The translations under genes and the position numbers were made by a program. Shown in pieces: positions 35,871 to 46,943 of a stretch of 64,000 nt of DNA; position 1 is the stretch's first letter; every line of letters begins with the position of its first letter. The stretch is from Hygrocybe punicea (Eukaryota; Basidiomycota; Agaricomycetes; Agaricales; Hygrophoraceae). Under the pieces are notes generated by a model. The model saw only the letters and a program-made list of their open reading frames with translations. It was not told where the DNA came from and ran no database searches. Location: contig OY744461.1 of assembly GCA_963556145.1 (NCBI GenBank), positions 8,566,891-8,630,890 on the forward strand, read 5' to 3'.

Positions 35871-36894
35871 GGTGGTACAGCGGTAACTTGAGCAGTACGA
35901 AAAACACAAAGGTGTATATCTATCGCATGAGTGGCAGGATCGGCAACTAGATGGATAACCACAGTTTTCCTCACAACGCTTGTTTGACCAAATGGAGCTT
36001 TCGTACATTGAAATGTGCACTTAGCGAGAAGGCAACGCAATTGCACCCTCAAGTCAGATCTAGATATTTGATCAGTGAACGAAGGCAACGGATCATATTT
36101 CCCTCTCACATGCATCGACGATATTTCAGAGATTGATAGCTCCACACCGACGATATTCCAGATTGGTAGCTCCACACCTGTAATGTGTGTGACGTTTACA
36201 TTCCAACGGCGGAAGATGGGATATGACGCAGAAGAGTGTTGCCATTAGTACCTTGGGAGCAAAGGATTTCGAGCGCACCCAAATTCTTTCTCATGTTACA
36301 AAGGATATGGGATGAATTTCCTAGCAGACCAGACCGACTTTCGCACAAAGACGGAACGTGCAACGCTTGACTCAGCCGAGATTCTTCGTAGATCAAAGGA
36401 TGGATTCTTAGCGGGCAACAAAGGAGCCAAGTGTCGACTCGAGTATCCCTCTGGTGACCGCCTATGAGCCGAACTTGATACATCTGAAGATAAAATGATT
36501 GGAGGGTGAAAATAGATTGGACCTATGTACTTACAGTATTGAAATTCCGCCTGCGAAAGAAACAAAGGTTTCTACAGCCGAATATATTTATCTACCATCA
36601 AGTATGCACAAAACCCCAATCATTTCGCTCTCATGTCATTCCTTATGCCTTCTGAGTGGGTGAGCTAAAATACCATTCTCTGACTTGACAAAAACGGTGC
36701 TGATACAGTTTGGTAGTCCTTCCCATCATTCCCCTATCCGGAAATCGTTTCAGACGGCATCGGTGGAAATCACGGAAGTGCACCTGAATCGAACGCTAAC
36801 CGTGATTCGCGCCCGCTGGAATCAGGTCCATCGGGCAACGTATGTGAAGCGAAACTTTGACAATCCCTTCGCATTAACCGCATTTTGCTGTCCA
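35871..36894. other. cargo spacer with unassigned minus-strand frames
   Basis: A minus-strand frame of 134 codons (36175-35771) reads ELPIWNIVGVELSISEIS and RSDLRVQLRCLLAKCTF; it overlaps the first exons of the LRR-like gene in another frame, so one of the two models is wrong or both are remnants. Another minus frame lies at 36296-36565. No family recognised. Confidence 0.35.
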
Positions 36895-36936
36895 GGAACA
36901 AAAGGCTGGTTGCTCGAAAGCGCAGGCTAAGTAACA

Positions 36937-38399
36937 ATGGACACTTATACTTCAACTTCCCTAAAACTAAAGCATCTTTTCATTCTCATCAGGGATGCTA
37001 ATGATGCCGACATCGGTGAATCGGATGGCGAACCCACAGATCCAAGAAACGTCAGAAGCCAGAGGGCCTCATCTAAAAAGACGTGGGAAGGAAACACGGC
37101 ACATGTACGTTGTTCTTGAACGACGTTTTGATGGCAAATATTCTCTAACACATACTATTAGAAGCACGTTCGTCGATTTCTGCAAGAAAAGGGTCTCATT
37201 CCAGTGCCTGCATCTATCAAGAATAAGAAAAATGGTTGGACGAAATCTCTCGAACCCAATAACCCTCTTCCGAGTATGCCCCCTGCGGTGGATCCTGCGA
37301 CCCTGAGTGCGTATATTCAAAGGCTTCATCCTGGGCCAACAATGGACTATATGCCGATCAGTTGGAGAGACACGATGGGACATCCTTGGAACCAGAAGGT
37401 TATCCAGATGCTCGCAACAGAATTTACCAAGAAGGTGAAAGATTGCCATTATCAACTAATGACTTCATTACCCGACAAAGATTTCGCCGTCACTGCAATC
37501 CAATCCAAACTTTCCCGTCATCAGACTATGTTGAATACTTCCATGCGAAAAATGAAAGAAGCAGGGCATTTATCGGCTAACGAGATGTCCGAAGTCTTCG
37601 TCAAGGAGAGGGACGAGGCGCGGTGCAAATCACGAAGGAACGAGAGGCGAAGGAACGTGAGCTGTTTTGCTTCACATTTCGGATCCGTCTTTCAAAGGCC
37701 AAGTAGCTTTTTGCCAGGCGTTTCAAAACCATCGAATGTGCACTAGACTCGCCGTTGACAAAAAATTGTGAACTATGGGAGGAGATTCAAGCAATCTTTT
37801 CATTATTAGACGAAAAAGACATGTCCTCTGACGAAACTGAAACGGAAGCTTTATTTGGTGCTAGTAAAGTGACTCGTAGAATTCGGAAGTTCTGGATTGA
37901 TAATCGCATCTCAAAGGTATGATATCTGCGCGCTCCTATGGGAGCATTGGATATCTGATATCTATCCCAGATCATGAATTACATTGACCGGCAGTACAGC
38001 GACCGGACGCCTAGTGGCACGTTGAAAAGGGGCAGCGCACCCCTCCAGCGCCATTGGGAATGTAGGAAAGTCAACGTCAACCAAGCTCCAAAGCCTGAAC
38101 TACCGATGAATGTATATTCCCCTGAACTGGCGCAGGAAGTTTTCACATCACTCAGTGCGAAAGAAGCGATGATGCTGCCCAATGTTGGTGGATCAATTCA
38201 GACTTTTCGTTCGATTGTGCTAAAACACTTGACAGATACCCGACTTCTAAGGCTATTATTGCCTTCTGACATCCCTCGTCAAACGATGCTTAATTTTGTC
38301 TGTGGTGTCAAATTGGTTGGCTGTCGGAAACTGTGTTTGTTGTATTTATTTTCTTCACATGCTGTAGTGCCGACGCGAATTGGATGCACATCATGTTAA
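36937..38399 (+). pseudogene. CACTA accessory gene, most complete copy, function unknown
   Basis: Exon 36937-37104 (DANDADIGESDGEPTDP...) splices to 37162 (KHVRRFLQEKGLIPVPASIK), then PAVDPATLSAYIQRLHPGPT, GHPWNQKVIQMLATEFTKK, SLPDKDFAVTAIQSKLSRH and NEMSEVFVK. After this a frameshift and a TAG (near 37696) interrupt what continues as CALDSPLTKNCELWEEIQ, LLDEKDMSSDETETEA and, after another intron, IMNYIDRQYSDRTPSGT and PKPELPMNVYSPELAQEV. I do not recognise a catalytic domain. Similar Agaricomycete proteins with an MSSDE motif come to mind, but this is from memory. Because four loci inside this element carry it, it probably belongs to the transposon, perhaps as its second protein. Confidence 0.55.
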
Positions 38400-38455
38400 G
38401 AATTCGAAAGTTTGATGGCACATTAATAGATACCCTGCCTTAATGTGAGCTACTG

Positions 38456-39144
38456 CTAGTAGTCAACCACATTTAAGAAGTTATGGAATGCAGTCGGTTC
38501 CTGTGGACCTGGTATAACCCGCATAATGTAAATATCCTTCTCCAAGAGCCATAATTCAGGTGCAGCACAAATGATGGCTGGGCGAATATATAAAGCACAG
38601 CTCGAACGACATAAATAAATAAATACTCACAACAATCGTATGGCTTTGGCGATAAACCGAGATTGGGCCCTGGGTCAGTTCCTTGGACTGGATTAGAGAT
38701 TTTTGACGCCTGTATATTGTCGGTTAATGGATCCTCAAGCGAGGGAGTTACTGATGGAATACGATCGTTCTGCGAAGATTCTGCAGGGGCCAAGTCTCCA
38801 AGTAGTTTTGCATCTCTTTTGTCGCGGGATGCACGTATCTTTGCAGGAGTAGACAATGTCGGTGCGTCTTTATTCTTGGCGTCTATAACAATGTGTGGTT
38901 CTAGGATTCAAAGTGCCGCAAATTAGATATGTCACCTACTCGCATTCCGCTTTTCCCTAATGGCTCGTAATTTGTCCGCTGTTGACTGAGACATGATGTG
39001 AACGATTGTGGTGACTTCGAGGGGATCGACACAGACTCGGACCACATACAAACTCCGAAGCCCGTCCTTTCTCGCACAGGTACAAAGCCAAACCTCGCAC
39101 AAAGCACATATCCTCTCCATAGAGGGACTCCGTTGACGTTTCAA
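38456..39144 (-). pseudogene. transposase first exons with short diverged tail (right arm)
   Basis: Exons 39144-38940 and 38900-38631 mirror the first two transposase exons. At the shared splice acceptor the sequence switches to 40 codons (38577-38456) reading ICAAPELWLLEKDIYIM and VIPGPQEPT, homologous to the transposase region near 25490-25600 but diverged, then stops at TAG. The whole remains open after splicing and could give a product of about 200 residues without the acidic catalytic positions. Roughly 2.9 kb of transposase is missing relative to the left side. Confidence 0.7.
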
Positions 39145-39764
39145 ATAGATTCTTGAATCTAGGTCAAGTGATGGCTGCTATTAGAATGCGATGAGTTCAC
39201 TCTGGTGGATCCGACCAGCACATGGCTTCGGGGCTCATTAAGCGCTCATCACTGGAGTGTCTTTGGAAAGGTGGGCTGGAAATTCAGCTGATCAGAGAAT
39301 GCTAATTTACTAAGGTAAAGAAGTCCCCCGGGACTGAGCTTTGCACTTTGACCAAGAGCAGAGTGGTGTTTGCACCTACGTTCGAAATCTCCCAAAATCT
39401 TCCACCGACCTGCTTACATCGATCGATTCTCTTAGTTCTCGGCCTCCGCACACTACCAGCTTCAAATTGATGTTTTTCCCACCGTTAGCGCCCGCCCTTG
39501 TATCACGTATTGAAAATAGTGACACGACCGATCTACGACATCCTCTAATGGATCCCATCTCATCTGGCTCGGTGCGCTACGATCCCAAGACCCTTCTTCC
39601 TGCACATATTTAACATTTACCTTTCATCATTTCATAGAGAGTGGTAGGATATCGTAGGGTCAAATGATCCCATCATAACAATATTTGCGCTATGGCGGAT
39701 GGCGGATTCCTGTATCAAGAGACCCTGCACGAAACGATTACAACTACAGTAAGGTAAAGTTCTA

Positions 39765-40593
39765 CTATGATCCCCGAGCCCTCTTGCGACTCCTTTTCAC
39801 CGAAGTATTTTTCAAGCACCGTCTTACAAATTCTCGAAGGAGCCAATCCTCGTGATACGACAGCAAAATGGGGTATCTCTTGGAGGCCTGGACTCGCATG
39901 GGTGGATTAGAAGAAATTCAATAATGCAACTTGTGATATCTTACCAACGTCGAAACCACGTCGATTTTACCTAGATCGGGCTGTCTGTGGAAAGGTAGGT
40001 CTGTATCTAAGTGCTCATTGGATAGCTGATTGATGTAAGTCTGATTCAGAAGACGATTAGCCACTCAACGAAGGGTAAGAAAGTGGGACGAACCTGGATG
40101 GCTGCATAATCTTCAGGACGCCAATCAAGCCAGGACTGGAGTCGGATAGAGGACGCACTTCCAGATTCCCCTGGTTTTCTGATACCCATCTGCTCTGGGT
40201 TCTGAGAAGAACCTGCATGGGAGGGAACGAGCGGAAATGGATTCTCCGCACTTTTTATGTTACTCTGTGTTTGACCTTGGTCTGGGCAGTTTGTTGGCAA
40301 TAGTTCTGGCAACGGTAAAGTCAGCTATGGCGGTTCCAGCCCAAAGATCGAACGTGGGGACCATGCGCGCTTGGCTGGGGGTAATGTAACTGGATTGACT
40401 TCGCGACCCTCTGGTGCAAGGCCATCCCTCGACTGTGTCTTCTGAGAAGCGGGATTCTCGGCATTATGCAACAACGGAAGAATATGAGTACTGGTGAGTG
40501 CCACTGGCAGAGCCACACCATAATAAATCCACAGCGCCACTGACTTGAACCTTTGTTTCTTTCAACCTGTATTTTCAGGGTGAGTTCTTGCAT
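39765..40593 (-). CDS. unknown multi-exon gene, right-arm copy
   Basis: Mirror of 22742-23570 with the same exon borders; one residue change was noticed (SRGMALH for SRGTALH in one frame). Function unknown; see the left-arm entry. Confidence 0.4.
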
Positions 40594-42368
40594 TACCTAT
40601 TGTCACATCTCGGTCTAAATCCCGCACAAACTAGTCCAATTTCGACGGACTGTAAATGAATCTCGCTCGAATGCACTCCCTGAGAACTGTATATCCTATG
40701 AGCCTGGATCGCACCCCAGTCATTACCCGAACGGTTTTCCCTGTGTCCTTTAGTTGCACAGGTCCGCAAGATAACAGTGATGGTGAGCGGTTGGTCTAAA
40801 TCGCGAGATCATCTTTCTACTGGTGCCCGAAAAATAGACGACCGCAGAGATGATGTGATTAGAAAAATCATTCCCAAGCCCCGTGGGCAAGTGGGATGCT
40901 TGAGTCGTGGAGGCTACAGCTTAAAAGCAGTTCTCAACGATTGGAATCCAGACGTCTATTTGAGTCTACAGGTGATGTACCCAGGTTTCGGAAGCCCCCA
41001 TCAACTTCACGATAACAGAAATTTATCCAAGCTCAAATTCGCTACTACGTTGACAACCGATCCCTAATACGTGGTTCTCCTATTTCAAAACAACCACCGT
41101 CAACCATTGACAAAATAAAAATTGAAGTGAGTGAGCCGAGATTCCTTAGTTGGACGTTTCGACGTAACTTGGTGATCAGGCTAGAGAGAAATTTCCCATC
41201 CTAACAAGATATGAGAATGATTGGCCGTCCCGGGATATGATAGCTACTTTTTTGAGTAATGTGACCTATCCAAAATCCTAATTGTACATTGTCATTGTAC
41301 ATCCATCATAGCTCACATAAATTACGGCCTTGGTCAGCTTTCAGCGCGCAGCTTTCGCTTGCGCATCCGGATCCGGATCCACATGTCGAATACAGGGAAG
41401 GATATTGATCCTCAAGGCGCCAAAGCCTCGGACCTCTTCTTTGTTCCATCGTCGATGGCAGACACCGCCTCATGGCTATCAAGTCTGTGCCAGAGCGATT
41501 TGCTCAGATACAGATCCCGAACAAAGCAAGATTTATTATAACAAAGCAAGTGGGGACAAAATGATCTTGATCTCGACACATAACATCTTCGCTTCCAAGC
41601 TGCAAACACAGAACCCGAATTCGCGATGAGACAATTTTTATTGAGAAAACTCCGTAGAGGAACGACGGTGAGGATTGTTCTCCATAGCCCCGGCCACTCA
41701 CATTCCGGTCACATTCAATCAGGATAACCATCCCAGCTTTGTACTCCACAAGGTTCTACGAACCAATCACCAAAACACTGTAACGTCTCTGAAGATACAG
41801 CCATCTGGTGATTTGCTAGCTGCGGCAGGTATGCTATCTGTCTGATTGTGTATTGTGTATTGCGACTCACTGCATGTTCAGATGAATCCGGTTGTCTCCT
41901 GCTTTTTGATCTGTTGTCTTCTTCCATTTTTCCCCAGCAATCCCCGCGTCTCCTTAACGAACATGGCGGCATATCCGAACTCTGCTGGATCGCCGATAAC
42001 ATTATTGCCTTGGGTACGACGCGAGGCAAGATTGTTGTTTATTCCGTTCACAACGAAACGGTGGGTCTGGCCTCTCGAAACTCTTGTTGTATATGCTCAA
42101 CTTCTTCAACAGAGACGAATTTCTCATGTTTGCGATGTTGAAGCTCACGGGGACGGCATCTTGCAAATTCCTGTTGAATCTATGGATTTTTGCCCGGTTA
42201 CACGCTGTCTTGCATCTGTGGGTGAGGGGAAACATGGCATCAGGTTATGGAACGTCGATCCAAATGGTAAGATTTCGGGCAGGTGATGCATGGTTCACGC
42301 TGATTCATCTTCAGGCGAGCTTCATCAACACCCGGTGGGAGACCAAACATCTGAATATTCTGTGCCGC

Positions 42369-42552
42369 TGTAGAGACATCTATATCTCTGGGTACGTATT
42401 CACTCATTTTACTATATTCTCTATTTGTTCTATTATTTGTATGTAGTGGCTGTTGTAAATAGTCACAAACAAGTTGAGTTTTGGGTTTTGACCCCAGGGA
42501 CAACGATCTCGCACACCCCGAATCCGCGCCTACCCAGGCAGCGTTCACCACA
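42369..42552 (+). repeat. 5' LTR (184 bp)
   Basis: Begins TGTAGAGACATC and ends TTCACCACA. Confidence 0.85.
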
Positions 42553-42554
42553 TC

Positions 42555-42572
42555 TGGAGCCCACCGCGAGGA
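42555..42572 (+). promoter_or_regulatory. primer-binding site of the 2,265 bp LTR element
   Basis: TGGAGCCCACCGCGAGGA follows the LTR by two bases. The larger LTR element at 51471-56413 has nearly the same site, also two bases from its LTR. Its complement would be a tRNA 3' end reading GGTGGGCTCCA. Confidence 0.55.
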
Positions 42573-42729
42573 GTGTCAAGCTCACTTCACCTTTCCCTCT
42601 TTGAATTCACCATTTTTACACCTTTCTCTCTCTTTCTGGCAGCAACAGCGCCCCATAGTCAACAGCGCCCCGTATTCGTCAGCATTTCGAGCACCCCTAG
42701 TCTTCTGTCAGCTCTTAGACCCATCCCCG

Positions 42730-44304
42730 ATGTTTTCGACACCTCAGTATACTTTCTTCGTACCAGTTGCGCCTCCTTGGCTGCAGAACACGGCTCTTTT
42801 GCCTTTTTGTCACGGCATCACAGCCACGTCACACGGTGTTCAATACATCCCCCCCTCCGCATTTCCCATTTATTTCACTAATCCCGCCACCTCCACTCAT
42901 TTCAACACATCCAACGGACCCGGTATTCAACGCCCCACAGATCCCGCTCGAAAAACCGCGCCCGGAAAGCCCCAAAACGGCCGCAACGAGCCCGTCCAAC
43001 ATGGAGCGCGTCTCGCGCATCAAACGAGTAACGGACGCCCTGTAGATGAAGGAAAACGCCCGCCATGCAACGGCTGTTGCATGTGCACCTTTAGGTATGC
43101 CCCCCGTCGTTCCCGTGGTTGCCGTGCAGGAAAACGCGTCCGCGCGCGCCAACGCGAGGGTAGGACGCGTATTGACGCGTCCACCTCCGTTTCCGTCTCG
43201 TTTCGCCCGCCGTTTGCGCCTACGCCCTCGCAATCATCCCCAGCGATGTTCCAACACACGCCGCCATCGTCTGCGCCCGCGCCGTCCCCGGAAAAATGCG
43301 TCCGCGCGCGCCAACGCGACGATAATGCGCGTATCAACGCGTTCCTCCCCGTTTCAGACCCGAATCGCCCCCCGTTTGCGTCAACGGCCTCGCCGTTATC
43401 CCCAGCAACGAGCCACGCCACGCCGCCAACATTTGGGCCAGAGCCGAACCCGAAATCGCCCTCGCCGTTGCCCCCTTCATCCACCTACACCCAACAGGTG
43501 CCGTCTTCGACGCGTATCAACGCATCCGCCCCCGTTTCCGTCTCGTTTCGCCCACCGTCTGCACCTACGCTCTCGCAGTCGCCCTCAGAGGCGAACCGTT
43601 ACACGCCCCCGCCGTCTGACCCCGCGCCGTCGCCAGAAAAATGCGTCCGCGCGCATATCGACACATCCGCCCCCGTTCCGCTCTCATTTCGACCCCCGGC
43701 AGCCGCGTACCACCGACAGGACCCCCATATCGCCCTCCGTGACACCGTTCAAGCCGCCCCCGCTGCGTTCGAGCCCCCAACGCCGTCCCACATCGCCCCA
43801 CCATTGGCCCCTGCGTTCCATCATCCAGGACCAACGCCAGACCCACGGACCAGCCCCTACGCCCACGTTCACGTCCCAGCGCCTCTGTATGGCCCCCTCC
43901 CGTCCCAAACAAGTCCGCCCCTGTCCTTCTTCGATGCCCCCAACACACCACGTCACCCGCTACCCCAGTCAACCCCGCATGCCCACGATCCACCCCACGG
44001 AGCCTCGCAGGCCCATTCAGTAGCCCATACCACGACCCCACGCTTGACCCCGTCCTGCTACGCCCATGCACTGCCGCTCCATGACTTTGTACCCACTACA
44101 CCCTTGTCGTTATCCCCAGAAGCAGGCCAGGGCATGTTGCCAACATCCACGTTTGCCACTGACGACATACCTGCTTCGACTTTGCTTGCGCTCGAGTCAG
44201 CATTGTTATCCCTCAAGGCCCTCAAGGTTCTGGAGCAAAAGTTGGTAAAGTTGGTGGATCGGTTGGAGAAGTTGGAAGACTTTGTGTTGGAAGATTCCTG
44301 TTGA
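42730..44304 (+). CDS. proline-rich protein with C-terminal leucine heptads, unknown
   Basis: The frame is open from inside the LTR; I take the ATG at 42730 (MFSTPQYTFFVPVAPPW). A Cys-rich patch CNGCCMCTFRYAPRRSRGC is followed by about four degenerate repeats of 45-55 residues marked by VRARQR and RPPFAPT-like words, then a Pro/Ser-rich stretch and a heptad segment LKVLEQKLVKLVDRLEKLED before DSC and TGA. C-rich DNA lowers stop frequency, so openness alone is weak evidence, but the heptad end looks like real coding. Not a recognisable Gag. Confidence 0.45.
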   Translation: MFSTPQYTFFVPVAPPWLQNTALLPFCHGITATSHGVQYIPPSAFPIYFTNPATSTHFNTSNGPGIQRPTDPARKTAPGKPQNGRNEPVQHGARLAHQTSNGRPVDEGKRPPCNGCCMCTFRYAPRRSRGCRAGKRVRARQREGRTRIDASTSVSVSFRPPFAPTPSQSSPAMFQHTPPSSAPAPSPEKCVRARQRDDNARINAFLPVSDPNRPPFASTASPLSPATSHATPPTFGPEPNPKSPSPLPPSSTYTQQVPSSTRINASAPVSVSFRPPSAPTLSQSPSEANRYTPPPSDPAPSPEKCVRAHIDTSAPVPLSFRPPAAAYHRQDPHIALRDTVQAAPAAFEPPTPSHIAPPLAPAFHHPGPTPDPRTSPYAHVHVPAPLYGPLPSQTSPPLSFFDAPNTPRHPLPQSTPHAHDPPHGASQAHSVAHTTTPRLTPSCYAHALPLHDFVPTTPLSLSPEAGQGMLPTSTFATDDIPASTLLALESALLSLKALKVLEQKLVKLVDRLEKLEDFVLEDSC

Positions 44305-44449
44305 GTTGATTGGATTTTTGTTTTTGTTTTGTTTTGTTTGTTTTGTTTTCAGTATTGTCCCTTCCCTCCCTCCCTTTTTCTTTTTCCTATTTCTTCCTCC
44401 CTTGCCTTATGTGAGACTGGGGACAGTCTCTATTTGTGTCCCTACTGGA

Positions 44450-44633
44450 TGTAGAGACATCTATATCTCTGGGTACGTATTCACTCATTTTACTATATTC
44501 TCTATTTGTTCTATTATTTGTATGTAGTGGCTGTTGTAAATAGTCACAAACAAGTTGAGTTTTGGGTTTTGACCCCAGGGACAACGATCTCGCACACCCT
44601 GAATCCGCGCCTACCCAGGCCGCTTTCACCACA
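44450..44633 (+). repeat. 3' LTR (184 bp)
   Basis: Direct copy of 42369-42552 with three base differences near its right end. Confidence 0.85.
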
Positions 44634-46545
44634 CCGCGTTTCATTGGGTTCACGAATGATGGCACCGAGCTTATCGTCACATACCTTGAGAAAGCGATCG
44701 TTTAAGTCTGTGTACGTCGCTATGACTACTTCGATCGTAATTCGCGTCCTTGTTAGGAAACATTTTTCGATTCAACCCTGGAAACTACTAATTAGAAAGG
44801 TTTTGAGTCAAGAAGAAGGTCCCGACCCTGCCAACGGCAACAGCCTTGGCTGCCACTTCATGTCAGATCAATTGATTACCGCTACCTTGTTACACTGACA
44901 GCTTATGCGTGAATAGAGGTAATGCTTTGGTGTTGGCGTGCAGTAAACAGCTGGCCGTATTCAACTTGCAGAGCGGCCTCGATGTGTACAGCCTTCCAGA
45001 TCTCACCTGGACGCACGCTGCACGGTATGACACTAACACACGCGCAAGTCAAGGCCTTGCACAGTTCAAGTCAGGGACTCACTTAATTTCACCCACGGGG
45101 GATGGGAGAATTCTTGTTCTGGATGCACACAATACTACCGTCATTGCCACTCTTCAGAATCCCTGTGCGATTTTCCTCCTCTCTTCTTTCTCAACGGCTT
45201 ACATTCTATCCCAAAGCATCAAATAGCTTAGTTGGGGCTGTTGACGTAAGTTGGCTGGTGATTTTGCTTGGAATATCGACAGGGTTACCTTCTGCTTTGC
45301 TACAGGCTGTGAGCATTCCCAACCGAAAGGTTGACTACATTGTTGGAGCATTCGTTGGAAAAGGATCAGACACGAGAATTGTCGTCTGGCGCAATTACGT
45401 ACGTATCTGTGCCTTGGTATATATCCTGACACTGTTCACGTCTTTCCTCCTGCGATAGGTTCATCGCCTTGATAATACCAAGAATTCTACTCAGTCCACT
45501 TCTTTCTGCTCTCGATTTCTTGTCTATCAGCTATCCTTTGGGATCCATATCTACTTGTTGTGTTCTTCCATCCAACCATTCATTTTGGACCTTGCAAGAA
45601 CACAAAATAACCTTCGTTGGTCATCGTTTGAAGCTATTACCCATCATGTGGTGCCAGTAGATGAGCCTGAGCTGGATGGCAGAGGCGGTTATTACGATTA
45701 CTTATGAATAGGTGTCATGTGTAGAATGATAGCAATTATGGCACAAGCAGATCTCTCCAAATTGTGATGTGAACACCCCATCCACAACGACGAAGTGTGT
45801 CTGGAAGGTCTAGGAACGACGACACTGCTAGCAATGTCATCTCATGAACTGCTCGGGCCTTGTTGGACAGAGAGGAGTCAAGTTCTGCATCGCTACCGAC
45901 CATATCCAATCCCCATTCTTGTCTTCGATGCTACCAGACAAATGTAAACCACCTTGATCGGAATGATTGCACATGCTCCTGCTCCAGCTTCTAATACACC
46001 CCCCACTACCAATTTCCTTAGTAGCGGATGGCGATGTTGACTGCGAGGTATGAGGGATCGGTGGTACGAGTCAACGTAGTACATAGTTTCAAATAGACAT
46101 CTGGATTTCAATCATCGAGAACTGCTAAAAGTTTAAGCTGAATCCTCCACGACTCAAGCATCCCGCTTGACCACGGGAATCGCGTCATCTCTGGTCGTCT
46201 ACTTTTTTGGGGACTAGTGTGGAAGATGAAACCGCTCACCATCTCTGTTGTCTTGCGGACCTGGACAACTACAGGGGCACAGGGAAAACCGTTCGGGTAA
46301 TTGAACGGTACACGATGTCGGGTAATTCATAATATTAATATTCCCTTGGTCGTTTGGCAGTGGAGATCTGTTCGTCAACAGGAGAGCTCGTCAACATCAA
46401 TATCTTGATCTAGGGGAATGTCAAGTGGCGGGCAATACATGGAGTAAGCCACCCTACTGGTGCTACTGGATTTGCTATCCTAATTGTAGAGGACAGATGA
46501 TGATCTCGTAGATTGGGCCAAATAAACACCATTTCCTGTGAGTTT

Positions 46546-46906
46546 TCAATTAACAAGAGTGCGCCTGGTACCGCATGTACATACAAAATGAAGCATCGTT
46601 TGACGAGGGTTGTTAGAAGGCAATAGTCTGGTATCTGTCAAGTGCTTTAGCATAATCGAACGAAAAGTCTGAATTGATCCACCAACGTTGGGCAGCATCA
46701 TCGCTTCTTTCGCACTGAGTGATGTGAAAACTTCCTGCGCGAGTTCAGGGGAATATACATTCATCGGTAGTTCAGGCTTTGGAGCTTGGTTGACGTTGAC
46801 TTTCCTCGATTCCCAATGGCGCTGGAGGGGTGTGCTGCCCCTTTTCAACGTGCCACCAGGCGTCCGCCGTCCGGTCGCTGTACTGCCGGTCAATGTAATT
46901 CATGAT
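46546..46906 (-). pseudogene. 3' fragment of the CACTA accessory gene, right arm
   Basis: Mirror of 18698-19058. Confidence 0.65.
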
Positions 46907-46943
46907 CTGGGATAGATATAATGCTCCCATAGGAACGCTGATA

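Larger units (their letters stand above)
29117..36894. other. unpaired centre of the CACTA element (7.8 kb cargo)
   Basis: Between the last mirrored bases on each side no inverted partner was found. It holds a CFA-synthase-like pseudogene, an unknown multi-exon gene, an LRR/F-box-like gene and spacer. 29452-29889 shows nothing recognisable. Confidence 0.7.
42369..44633 (+). mobile_element. 2,265 bp LTR element without pol
   Basis: Two 184 bp direct repeats (TGTAGAG...CACCACA) differ at three positions. CCGC flanks the element on both sides (42365-42368, 44634-44637), and the inverse GCGG occurs once at the empty site in the left arm, 20967-20970. A primer-binding-site-like TGGAGCCCACCG starts two bases after the left LTR, setting the element on the plus strand. 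No reverse transcriptase, integrase or gag was recognised, so it depends on another element. Confidence 0.88.
41605..45458 (+). pseudogene. captured WD40-repeat gene, right-arm copy, split by an LTR element
   Basis: Same exons as 20146-21730 in inverse orientation. The LTR element at 42369-44633 sits in the exon after EYSVPR, which resumes FIGFTNDGTELIVTYLE at 44638. The donor after KAIV reads TTAAGT here, where the left arm has GTAAGT, a second inactivating change. Confidence 0.65.
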
